Shown here: positions 1 through 6,612 of the stretch, one piece after another
How positions within the stretch are numbered: the stretch's first letter is position 1
Layout of the letters: every line of letters begins with the position of its first letter
NCBI GenBank assembly: GCA_025353985.1
Contig: JANXNT010000278.1
Location: forward strand, 1-7,492
Source of the DNA: Limnoglobus sp.
Lineage (GTDB): Bacteria; Planctomycetota; Planctomycetia; Gemmatales; Gemmataceae
Length of the DNA stretch: 7,492 nucleotides
Direction: 5' to 3'
The notes under the pieces: model-generated
The model's input: the letters and a program-made list of their open reading frames with translations, nothing else
The model's database searches: none
Told to the model about the DNA's origin: nothing
Made by a program: the position numbers and the translations under genes

Positions 1-1
1 C

Positions 2-763
2 TACCGCGAGCTATTTTACTATTTGATATTGCGCGAATTGAAACTGCGGTACAAGCAGACGATCCTCGGTGTGGGTTGGTCGCTGTTTCAGCCGATCGCC
101 ACGGTGTTGGTGTTCGTGGTCTTCATCGGTTACATGGGTAAAACGGCGGATAATGTCGATAATTACGTGTTATACGTGTTGCTCGGCGTGATCCCGTGGA
201 CGTTCTTTTCGTCGGCGATGGCGAATGCGGGGAACAGCCTTTTGGCGAACGAGCGGCTCGTTACGAAAGTCTATTTCCCGAGGCTACTGCTTCCGCTATC
301 GAACGTCGGCTCGTCCTTCGTGGACTTCCTGATTGCCTGCGGCCTCATCGCGATCACCATGATCTATTACGGCGTAGTTCCGGCGTGGACGATCGTCTTC
401 GCACCGTTGGTGCTCACGCTCTTGTTCCTCACGGCGACCGGTTTCGGCGTGTTGTTATCCGCGCTGATCGTGGCACAACGCGACTTCCGATACCTACTCA
501 CATTCGGTACGCAATTGTGGATGTTCGCGACGCCATGCATCTATTTGGGGCCAGACGTCGTCGGCCCCACCGCACGAATGATCCTGCCGCTGAACCCGCT
601 TTACGGGTTGATCTACAACTTGCGGAACCTCGTCCTCGGCGGCCCGATGGACTATTTTGCATGGTATTCGCTGGCGATCTCGGGAACGGTCGGCCTATGC
701 GTGTTGTTCCTCGGCCTGTTCTATTTCCGCCGCGTCGAACGAACCTTCGCCGACACGATTTAG
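2..763 (+). CDS. ABC-2 type polysaccharide export permease (Wzm/RfbA/TagG-like), 5' partial
   Basis: Inner-membrane permease of an ABC exporter that moves a finished lipid-linked glycan (O-antigen or teichoic-acid type) across the cytoplasmic membrane. The reading frame is open to the left edge, and the residues before the in-frame TTG at position 23 (YRELFYYL) already match the amphipathic entry helix of this family, so the true start lies upstream; probably 10-25 residues are missing. Family signs: RYKQTILGVGW near the N-terminus followed by a first membrane span, about six hydrophobic spans in all, the NPLYGLIYNLRN segment after the fifth, and a charged tail FRRVERTFADTI. Its ATPase partner is encoded at 1554-2816, separated from it by a repeat and an isomerase gene. 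Good confidence for family; the transported glycan is unknown. Confidence 0.93.
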   Translation, partial: YRELFYYLILRELKLRYKQTILGVGWSLFQPIATVLVFVVFIGYMGKTADNVDNYVLYVLLGVIPWTFFSSAMANAGNSLLANERLVTKVYFPRLLLPLSNVGSSFVDFLIACGLIAITMIYYGVVPAWTIVFAPLVLTLLFLTATGFGVLLSALIVAQRDFRYLLTFGTQLWMFATPCIYLGPDVVGPTARMILPLNPLYGLIYNLRNLVLGGPMDYFAWYSLAISGTVGLCVLFLGLFYFRRVERTFADTI

Positions 764-954
764 GGCCGTTTTCTCAGAATTGTTAGCCCGACGCGCTAGC
801 GAGGGAGTCGTGGCGAGTCTGCGAGACACGACGCACAACGATCATTCCGGGAAGCACGAGTCGACGTGTTTCGATGACTCAGAAGAACGTCCCTCGATAG
901 CGCGTCGGGCTAACAGGGTGTCGTTCCCTTGGACTTACACGAAAGGATTTCCCG
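764..954. other. Intergenic gap between permease and isomerase genes
   Basis: This 191-nt gap holds a long palindromic repeat (781-915) and, at its right end, the ribosome-binding site of the next gene: AAGGA at 943-947, 7 nt before the ATG at 955. I see no convincing -35/-10 promoter and no protein-like reading frame. An open frame across the region on the plus strand translates the repeat (LARRASEG) and is not a gene. All other genes from the isomerase to the third transferase are packed within about 35 nt of one another, so this gap stands out. Confidence 0.7.
781..915. repeat. Planctomycete-type palindromic repeat (26-bp inverted arms)
   Basis: The arms at 781-806 (begins TGTTAGCCCGACGCGC) and 890-915 (ends GCGCGTCGGGCTAACA) are inverted copies matching at 25 of 26 positions; the only difference is C versus A in the CTAGCG/ATAGCG part. 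They enclose 83 nt. Pairing breaks off immediately outside and inside the arms, so the ends are sharp. Just inside the left arm is a small secondary hairpin (GTCGTG 807-812 with CACGAC 827-832). In RNA the whole would form a 26-bp stem. The left arm translates as LARRASEG, which from memory recurs in many short planctomycete hypothetical proteins, so this is probably one copy of a dispersed REP/MITE-like family rather than a gene-specific terminator. Confidence 0.85.
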
Positions 955-1557
955 ATGCTCGGAGCTACTCTTGCCGTTGCGCCGTTCCTCAAGCGAATGG
1001 CAGACGAACTGCTGCGGATCGATGCATCGGAGGTGCAGACGCTCGCGGATCTGATGCATGCTCGCTACAAGGCGGGGCGGATGATCTTCGTCATCGGCAA
1101 CGGGGGCAGCGGGTCGAACGCTTCGCACTTTTGCGAAGACATCGGCAAAGGCACACTGCGCAAACAGGACTTCGACGACGATGCGAAAGTGCGGTTCAAA
1201 ATCCTCAGCCTGACGGATAATTCGCCCTACATTTTGGCGTGGGGGAACGACGAAGGTTTCGACCGCGTGTTCCTCGAACAGCTTAAGAATCTCGCCAGCG
1301 AAGGCGATTTGCTGGTGGCGATTAGCGGGTCTGGGAACAGCCCGAACATCCTGCGTGCGGTCGAGTGGGCGAATCGCAACGGCGTGGGAACGTACGGCTG
1401 CACGGGCTTCGATGGCGGCAAGTTGCGCGGCATGTGCCGGGCGGGCCTCCACATTGACTCCAACGACATGGGCATCGTCGAAACGCTCCACCTGGCCGCG
1501 TTCCACTGGGTGGTCGACGACCTTTACCGCCGACTGGCAGACTTACCGAAACCATGA
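955..1557 (+). CDS. SIS-domain sugar-phosphate isomerase, GmhA (sedoheptulose-7-phosphate isomerase)-like
   Basis: A 200-residue single-SIS-domain protein, close to the usual 190-200 of GmhA, which converts sedoheptulose 7-phosphate to D-glycero-D-manno-heptose 7-phosphate, the first step of ADP/GDP-heptose synthesis. Visible signatures: phosphate-binding GNGGSGSNASHF (48-59), LTDNSPYILAWGNDEGF (86-102), the SIS serine loop ISGSGNS (123-129), and the C-terminal helix VETLHLAAFHWVV (175-187). Aligned by eye to E. coli GmhA, His61 and His180 are kept (H58, H184), but Glu65 becomes Asp (D62) and Gln172 becomes Glu (E176); the metal/catalytic set is therefore altered and the exact substrate is open. 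The start is supported by AAGGA 7 nt upstream. The stop overlaps the ATPase start by 4 nt (ATGA), indicating translational coupling with glycan export. A DiaA-like or other SIS role is possible but less likely here. Confidence 0.85.
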   Translation: MLGATLAVAPFLKRMADELLRIDASEVQTLADLMHARYKAGRMIFVIGNGGSGSNASHFCEDIGKGTLRKQDFDDDAKVRFKILSLTDNSPYILAWGNDEGFDRVFLEQLKNLASEGDLLVAISGSGNSPNILRAVEWANRNGVGTYGCTGFDGGKLRGMCRAGLHIDSNDMGIVETLHLAAFHWVVDDLYRRLADLPKP

Positions 1558-2816
1558 AACCTGCGATACGAGCCGAGAACCTTTCCAAACGCTACCGCAT
1601 CGGGGCGAACCCGACCGGCGATCTCAACCTCACCGAATCGGTGAAACGGATCGTCCGCGGGACGTTCTCGAAAGTGCGTTCGCTGGTCCGCGCCGATGCC
1701 CTCGAAGACGAAAATTCGTTCTGGGCTGTGAAGGATATTTCGTTTGAAGTGCCTCGGGGTGAAGCGATCGGTGTCATCGGTCGCAACGGTGCGGGCAAGT
1801 CGACGCTGTTCAAACTGCTATCGCGCATCACCGAGCCAACGCACGGCCGCCTCGAATTGCGCGGCCGTATGGGTAGCTTGCTCGAAGTTGGCACTGGCTT
1901 CCACCCGGAACTTTCCGGGCGCGAAAACATCTACATGAACGGCTCGATTCTCGGCATGGCCCGCCGCGAAATCAACTCGAAGTTCGAGCAGATCGTCGAG
2001 TTCTCCGAAGTCGGTAAGTTCCTCGATACCCCCGTCAAACGCTATTCCTCCGGCATGTACGTTCGCCTTGCGTTCGCCGTCGTTGCGCACCTCGAGCCGG
2101 AAATTCTCGTCATTGACGAAGTCCTCGCCGTCGGCGATGCGAGCTTCCAAAAACGCTGTATTGACCGGATGATTCAACTGGCGCAGTCGGGCAAGACGAT
2201 CCTGTTCGTCAGCCACAACATGCAGCAAATACCGCGATTGTGCCAGCGTGCTCTCATGCTCGAACGCGGGCAGATGGTCGAGATCGGCCCCGCCGGCGCG
2301 GTCACGCAATCGTACATGGATCGCCTACTCACCGATGCCCGCACGAGCGACCTGAGTAACAAGTCGCGATCCGGCGATGGCCGCGCACGCTTCAGCCGCG
2401 CGGGGCTAGTCGATGCCGATGGTCGGCCACTTTCAGTGTTCACGACTGGCGACGATCTGATTTTGCGTATGGACATCGACGCGAAGGCAACGATCCCCGA
2501 TGTCGATGTGCAAGTGATCGTGCAAAATCTCTACGGAACGCGAGTCGTTACGGGGTGGTCGCGCGAAGTCGGCTTCCCGATCTCGCTCCGTGAAGGCACG
2601 CAGACGGTCGAATGCCGACTGAAAGGGGTTGGCCTTCGACCCGGTCATGCCATAATGTTGAACTTAATGGTCGCGACGGCCAACGGCACGATCCTCGACT
2701 CCGTCGATAACGCCGTGGTTTACGACGTGGTGGGCGACGACCGTCACCGCCACTTGTCCACCAGTGCCGACCAAGGGATTGTCGTTTACGACAACGAATG
2801 GCGTGCCGTCGGGTAA
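1554..2816 (+). CDS. ABC exporter ATPase with C-terminal glycan-binding domain (Wzt-like)
   Basis: Cytoplasmic ATPase that powers the permease at the window's left edge. The 420 residues form two parts. The nucleotide-binding domain (about 1-250) has Walker A GRNGAGKS (76-83), the variant signature YSSGMYVRLA (164-173) typical of O-antigen and teichoic-acid exporters, Walker B ILVIDEV (184-190) followed by LAVGD, and the switch histidine H221 in SHN. The extended stretch between the first strand and FWAVKDISF (about 15-57) is also usual in this family. The C-terminal part (about 275-415, starting RARFSRAGLVDADG) is a Wzt-C-type beta-sandwich, which in characterised systems recognises the finished non-reducing end of the glycan. 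There is no Shine-Dalgarno site; the ATG sits in the ATGA overlap with the isomerase stop, so translation is probably coupled. Confidence 0.95.
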   Translation: MKPAIRAENLSKRYRIGANPTGDLNLTESVKRIVRGTFSKVRSLVRADALEDENSFWAVKDISFEVPRGEAIGVIGRNGAGKSTLFKLLSRITEPTHGRLELRGRMGSLLEVGTGFHPELSGRENIYMNGSILGMARREINSKFEQIVEFSEVGKFLDTPVKRYSSGMYVRLAFAVVAHLEPEILVIDEVLAVGDASFQKRCIDRMIQLAQSGKTILFVSHNMQQIPRLCQRALMLERGQMVEIGPAGAVTQSYMDRLLTDARTSDLSNKSRSGDGRARFSRAGLVDADGRPLSVFTTGDDLILRMDIDAKATIPDVDVQVIVQNLYGTRVVTGWSREVGFPISLREGTQTVECRLKGVGLRPGHAIMLNLMVATANGTILDSVDNAVVYDVVGDDRHRHLSTSADQGIVVYDNEWRAVG

Positions 2817-2839
2817 CCGACGTAAGAGTCTCTCGAGAC

Positions 2840-2843
2840 AAGG
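2840..2843 (+). promoter_or_regulatory. Ribosome-binding site fixing the start of the first glycosyltransferase
   Basis: AAGG lies 7 nt before the ATG at 2851. It favours that start over the longer in-frame ATG at 2764, which would add 29 non-homologous residues and overlap the ATPase gene by 53 nt. Confidence 0.6.
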
Positions 2844-2850
2844 CTGTCCG

Positions 2851-3834
2851 ATGAAATTAACCGTGGCAATCTGTACGTGGAATCGAGCGGCATTGCTCGA
2901 TCGCACACTCGAGTCGTTCCACAAATTGCGCATCCCCGCCGGGCTGGAATGGGAAATCGTCGTCGTCGATAATAATTGTTCCGACGATACCGCCGCAATT
3001 GTGGCAAAACATGCCGTGCGGTTACCTATCATGGCGGTTCGCGAACTACGACAAGGCCACTCGCACGCCCGCAATCGGGCCGTTGACACCGCACGCGGGG
3101 ATCTGATTCTCTGGACGGACGATGATGTGCAAGTGTCCGAAAACTGGGTGGCGGAATTCGTTCGCGTGGCAGACGAGAATCCAGAGGCAGGTTACTTCGG
3201 TGGCCGCGTGACACCTTGGTACGGCGACGATGTGCCGTCAGCCAACCGCGCACGAATCGAAGCGAACGCGACGCGGTTGGCAGCGGTGTTTTCGCTGAAA
3301 GATTATGGGACGAACGTGCGGCTGTTCGCTGGGAACGAAGGTCCGTTCGGGGCGAACATGGCGTACCGCACCGCACTGATGCGACGGTTCCGCTTCGACC
3401 CGATCTTCGGGCGTGTGAAGACCGAACTCATCGGGGCAGACGAAGTCTCCGTGATTCGCGCGATGCAAGCCGAAGCGATCCCCGGCATGTGGGTTGGCAC
3501 GACGGAAGTGGAGCATTACATCCCGCGCGAGCGGACGACGTTGCACCACTTCTGGGCTTACTTTCATGCGCTCGGTCGGACACATGTGCGGCTCGAAGGA
3601 CTTCCCGTTTGCCCGACGCTGTTCGGTCGCCCGCGTTGGACGGTCTTCGAGTATGCGAAGGCGAGATTGCGGGCGTGGATCGGGCGAATGCGCGGGCGGC
3701 CCGATTGGCTCGACGATTACTTGATGGCCGCCAAGTACGCGGGGTTCTTGGCCGAGTGTGCCGCGAACCGCGAACCGGCCACCGCAGGCTATTTGGTCGC
3801 ACCGCGTTGGCCGGCGACTGCTCCGGTTGCGTAA
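2851..3834 (+). CDS. Family 2 glycosyltransferase (GT-A fold), first of a tandem pair
   Basis: A 327-residue cytoplasmic transferase likely to add a sugar from a nucleotide donor to the growing glycan. The GT-A core is clear: LTVAICTWNRAALLDRTLESF at the N-terminus (donor-binding first strand), VVVDNNCSDDT (37-47), SHARNRAVDTARGD (71-84), the metal-binding WTDDD (88-92, the DXD equivalent), then GANMAYR (167-173) and GADEVSVIRAM (195-205), which carries the likely acidic catalytic residue, followed by H222. There is no strong transmembrane span. The start at 2851 matches the homologous start of the next gene and has an AAGG site upstream; the gap to the ATPase gene is 34 nt. It is clearly paralogous to the next gene over nearly its whole length. 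Donor and acceptor sugars cannot be read from sequence. Confidence 0.92.
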   Translation: MKLTVAICTWNRAALLDRTLESFHKLRIPAGLEWEIVVVDNNCSDDTAAIVAKHAVRLPIMAVRELRQGHSHARNRAVDTARGDLILWTDDDVQVSENWVAEFVRVADENPEAGYFGGRVTPWYGDDVPSANRARIEANATRLAAVFSLKDYGTNVRLFAGNEGPFGANMAYRTALMRRFRFDPIFGRVKTELIGADEVSVIRAMQAEAIPGMWVGTTEVEHYIPRERTTLHHFWAYFHALGRTHVRLEGLPVCPTLFGRPRWTVFEYAKARLRAWIGRMRGRPDWLDDYLMAAKYAGFLAECAANREPATAGYLVAPRWPATAPVA

Positions 3835-3861
3835 CTCTCACACGGTTGACTGTCTCCCCCG

Positions 3862-4809
3862 ATGCCGATGCTGACCATCGCCATTTGCACTTGGAACCGA
3901 GCCGCAATGCTCGACCGGGTACTCGCACACATGACGAGCCTCGTCGTGCCGCCGGGGATCGAACTCGAAATTCTCGTTGTCAATAACAACAGCACCGACG
4001 ACACCGATGCCGTTGCCACCAAACACGCCGCCCACTTGCCGATCCGCATCGTTCTCGAATCGACGCCAGGTATCTCGCACGCCCGCAACCGCGGCATTCG
4101 GGAAGCCCACGGCGACATCATCGCTTGGACTGACGACGATGCCTTTCCCGAACCCGACTGGATCGCGAAACTTCTCGGTGCATTCGAAAAGCACAATGCA
4201 GACCTCGTGTTCGGCCGCGTGTTGCCGCTATGGGAATTGGGTCAGCCGCCGAAGTGGTACGGGCCGAAGTTCGCGGGCATGTTCGCACTCATCGACCTCG
4301 GCGGCGAGAGTCGCGTCATCCGCGACCCGACCGTGATGGGCTTCAACGTCAACCTCGCGCTCCGTCGCAACCTCGTCGAAAAAATCGGCGTCTACCGCCT
4401 CGACATCGGCACCGGCCGCATGGCGGGTGGCGAAGATACGGACCTCTTCCAACGCGCCTACGGCAACGGCGTCACCGTCGTTTACGAACCCGAAGCGATG
4501 GTGCGACACTTCATCCCCGCATCGCGCTCGACGAAGCGCTTCTATCGCCGTTACACCTGGGGCGGCAGTCCGAACCACCTGAAACTCTTGCAAAACGAAC
4601 CCGTCGGCGTGCCGAAGTTCCTCGGCTTGCCTCGCTACTTTCTACGCAAACATTTACAGTACCTCGTCGGGTATCTCGGTGGCCTGTTCGCCGCGCAATC
4701 TAGCCAGACTTTCTATTGCGAATTGAAACTGATTCGCCTCGTCGGGTTGTATTGGTCGCTGCTCACACACTCATCCCCCGAGCACATCCAGCACCGCGCG
4801 GGAGAATGA
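3862..4809 (+). CDS. Family 2 glycosyltransferase (GT-A fold), second of a tandem pair
   Basis: A 315-residue transferase and tandem paralogue of the preceding gene, 27 nt downstream of it. Matching landmarks: LTIAICTWNRAAMLDRVL (4-21), VVNNNSTDDT (39-48), SHARNRGIREAHGD (72-85), WTDDD (89-93, metal-binding), GFNVNLALRR (160-169), GGEDTDLFQRA (189-199, probable catalytic acid), and RHFIPASRSTKRFYRRYTWGG (215-235). The C-terminal 60 residues, LRKHLQYLVGYLGGLF onward, are more hydrophobic and differ from the first paralogue; they could form a membrane-associated helix. No good Shine-Dalgarno site precedes the start; ATG at 3862 or, two codons later, at 3868 is equally plausible. It probably adds a different residue of the same glycan; specificity is unknown. 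Confidence 0.92.
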   Translation: MPMLTIAICTWNRAAMLDRVLAHMTSLVVPPGIELEILVVNNNSTDDTDAVATKHAAHLPIRIVLESTPGISHARNRGIREAHGDIIAWTDDDAFPEPDWIAKLLGAFEKHNADLVFGRVLPLWELGQPPKWYGPKFAGMFALIDLGGESRVIRDPTVMGFNVNLALRRNLVEKIGVYRLDIGTGRMAGGEDTDLFQRAYGNGVTVVYEPEAMVRHFIPASRSTKRFYRRYTWGGSPNHLKLLQNEPVGVPKFLGLPRYFLRKHLQYLVGYLGGLFAAQSSQTFYCELKLIRLVGLYWSLLTHSSPEHIQHRAGE

Positions 4810-4812
4810 TCG

Positions 4813-5796
4813 ATGCCCGCCACTTGGATCGTCCTCGTCGATTTCAACGGCCTCAGCGATACGCGAAAATGCCTGCAATCGTTGGCGGTTTCGACGATGG
4901 CCGCGAATGTCGTCGTCGTCGATAATGCCTCGAAAGTCGAAGTCGGTCCCGCGTTGCAGGCGGAGTTTCCAACGGTGGCGTTCGTGCGTTCGCCGGTCAA
5001 CGGCGGGTGGGCGGGCGGCAACAACATCGGCGTGAAGTATGCGCTCCAACACGGCGCGGACTTGATGATTTTGTTGAACAACGACACGACCGTGCCACCG
5101 GAATTCACCGCGAAAATGATCGCCGCCGCCGAGGCGCACCCGAACTACGGCGTGCTCGGGCCGGTCATTCACTTCATGGACGAACCGGCGAAAGTGCAAA
5201 CCACTGGCGTCGTTTTCAACCGCCCGGACCGTGCCGGTTTCTTTCAGCCGATCGACGTGGCAACGACACCCGGTTCCCCGGCCGTCGTCGACGCGGACAT
5301 TGTCAACGGTTGCTGCCTGATGATCCGCCGTGCAACCGTCGAGAAAATCGGCCTGATCGACGAACGCTACTTCCTCATCCACGAAGAATCCGACTGGTGT
5401 CTGCGCGTGCAAGAAGCGGGCGGCGTGTGTGGCGTGATCGCCGAGGGGCTGGTTTGGCACAAAGGTTCGAGTTCGTTTCAACGCGAAGGCAAAGCCCTGC
5501 AACGCTATTTCGACGCACGAAACTTGCTCCGATTGCTGTTACGTCACCGCCGCCGCAAGACGGCCCGCAAGCCGATCCCCGCGCTCGTGCATTACCTGAA
5601 ATACATCTTCCACCGCTACGCACATGAGAAAGACGGCGGCTTCGACAAGTCCGCCCGCGCCGTACTCGAAGGCCTCTACGATGGCCTCCGCCGCCGCAGC
5701 GGCCCGTACCCATCCGGCTGGCGGCCCGGCCTCTTCGCGCTCCGCGGAATAGTTTCCCTCGCCTGGCGACTCCGCAGATCGAAATCGCACACGTGA
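4813..5796 (+). CDS. Family 2 glycosyltransferase, rhamnosyltransferase-like (WbbL/RfbF type)
   Basis: A 327-residue transferase of a different GT2 branch from the two upstream. Features: IVLVDFNGLSDTRKCLQSL (6-24), VVVVDNAS (33-40), the glycine-rich NGGWAGGNNIGVKYAL (63-78), metal-binding LLNNDTTV (87-94, NND in place of DXD), NGCCLMIRR (165-173), LIDERYFLIHEESDWCLRV (181-199) and VWHKGSSS (214-221). This set is usual in rhamnosyltransferases and related enzymes that build O-antigen and rhamnan chains. A positively charged segment follows (HRRRKTARK, about 245-253). GGGAGA at 4800-4805, 7 nt before the ATG, overlaps the end of the preceding gene, and only 3 nt separate the two genes, so they are one transcript. 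It is the last recognisable gene of the glycan block. Donor identity is an inference from family resemblance. Confidence 0.9.
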   Translation: MPATWIVLVDFNGLSDTRKCLQSLAVSTMAANVVVVDNASKVEVGPALQAEFPTVAFVRSPVNGGWAGGNNIGVKYALQHGADLMILLNNDTTVPPEFTAKMIAAAEAHPNYGVLGPVIHFMDEPAKVQTTGVVFNRPDRAGFFQPIDVATTPGSPAVVDADIVNGCCLMIRRATVEKIGLIDERYFLIHEESDWCLRVQEAGGVCGVIAEGLVWHKGSSSFQREGKALQRYFDARNLLRLLLRHRRRKTARKPIPALVHYLKYIFHRYAHEKDGGFDKSARAVLEGLYDGLRRRSGPYPSGWRPGLFALRGIVSLAWRLRRSKSHT

Positions 5797-5819
5797 TAAC
5801 GCGGCAAATCCGTTCGGCC

Positions 5820-5852
5820 TGGTATACTCACCACGATGTTCGTCTGAAGGAG
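5820..5852 (+). promoter_or_regulatory. Extended -10 promoter and strong Shine-Dalgarno site for the DUF4058 gene
   Basis: TGG followed by TATACT (5820-5828) matches an extended -10 element (TGnTATAAT) with one mismatch in the hexamer; no good -35 box is seen 16-18 nt upstream, as is often true for extended -10 promoters. AAGGAG at 5847-5852 sits 7 nt before the ATG at 5860. Together they suggest that DUF4058 starts a new transcription unit with a leader of about 25 nt. I see no terminator between the third transferase and this site. Confidence 0.5.
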
Positions 5853-5859
5853 ATGTACG

Positions 5860-6579
5860 ATGCCGATACACGATTGGACTCGCGTTCCGTCTGGTTTGTT
5901 CCACCATTTCCACCAATTCTGGTCGATGGAAATCTGTCGCAAACTGAATCGCGGACCATTGCCTTCCGAATTTTCGGCGCTCGTTGAACAGCGTAGCGGC
6001 ACGAAGGAAACCGATGTTTTAGCCGTGGAACTCGCTGCGCCAGAGGAGTCGCAACGTGGTGGCACGGCTACGCTCGAGCGGCCCAAAACGAAGTTTACGC
6101 GACAAACCGACAAGGCGTATTATGCGGAGAAAGCGAACCGCATCACGATTCGCCATCACCTCGGCCAGATCGTGGCATTCATCGAAATCGTCTCGCCGGG
6201 GAATAAGGACGGCGAGCGGGCGCTGGACTCGTTCGTGGGCAAAATTGCGGCTGCGATGCAGCAGGGAATTCACGTGCTCGTGCTCGATCTGTTCCCGCCG
6301 ACGAAACGCGACCCGCATGGCATTCACAAAGCGATCTGGGATCAGTTCGATTGCGAAGAGTTCGAACTGCCCGCCGGTCAGGATCGCGTCTTCGCTTCCT
6401 ACGAAGCCGACGGCGTGCAGACGGCCCACATCGAAACGCTCGGCCTCGGCGACCGTTTGCCGGACATGCCGCTCTTCATCGCCCCCGGCGCACACGTGCT
6501 GGTGCCACTCGAAGAAGCCTACATGAGCGCTTGGGAAGACACGCCACCCGCAATCCGCCGTCTGGTGGCCGCGGGTTGA
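5860..6579 (+). CDS. DUF4058 family protein
   Basis: A 239-residue protein of unknown function. The N-terminus MPIHDWTRVPSGLFHHFH (1-18) and the following FWSMEICRKLNRGPLP (20-35) are hallmarks of DUF4058, known mainly from planctomycetes and cyanobacteria and often present in many copies per genome. Other conserved-looking blocks are LVEQR (41-45), TDVLAVEL (51-58), ITIRHHLGQIVAFIEIVSPGNK (95-116) and HVLVLDLFPP (138-147). The pattern D52, E109-I-V-SP, K116/K128, D143 resembles the layout of Uma2/PD-(D/E)XK nuclease-like folds, but this is my inference. There is no signal peptide or membrane span, so it is probably cytoplasmic. Its promoter and a 63-nt gap separate it from the glycan genes, and nothing ties it to them functionally. 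The start is well supported by AAGGAG. Confidence 0.9.
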   Translation: MPIHDWTRVPSGLFHHFHQFWSMEICRKLNRGPLPSEFSALVEQRSGTKETDVLAVELAAPEESQRGGTATLERPKTKFTRQTDKAYYAEKANRITIRHHLGQIVAFIEIVSPGNKDGERALDSFVGKIAAAMQQGIHVLVLDLFPPTKRDPHGIHKAIWDQFDCEEFELPAGQDRVFASYEADGVQTAHIETLGLGDRLPDMPLFIAPGAHVLVPLEEAYMSAWEDTPPAIRRLVAAG

Positions 6580-6612
6580 TACCGTCCATAATTCACTTGG
6601 CGGAGTCGAAGC

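Noticed and set aside
781..915. Palindrome as a Rho-independent terminator of the permease gene
   Set aside because: The loop is very long and no T tract follows the right arm; the arm sequence looks like a dispersed repeat.
657..1220. 187-codon plus-strand frame spanning the repeat and the isomerase start
   Set aside because: It overlaps the permease end and the isomerase gene in other frames, and its middle is only translated palindromic repeat.
2764..2850. 29-residue N-terminal extension of the first glycosyltransferase from an ATG at 2764
   Set aside because: It overlaps the ATPase gene by 53 nt, has no family resemblance, and the start at 2851 has its own AAGG site and matches the N-terminus of the paralogue.
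4718..4731. 14-nt sequence GCGAATTGAAACTG identical to 33-46 in the permease gene
   Set aside because: Both copies encode part of an ELKL peptide in unrelated proteins; no further similarity on either side, so probably chance.
4771..5502. 243-codon minus-strand frame over the third glycosyltransferase
   Set aside because: Antisense shadow of a clear GT2 gene; no motif or ribosome-binding site found.
6580..6612. CATAAT at 6587-6592 as a promoter for the LOG gene
   Set aside because: No -35 box or extended -10 at proper spacing; the gap is only 33 nt, and read-through from DUF4058 is simpler.
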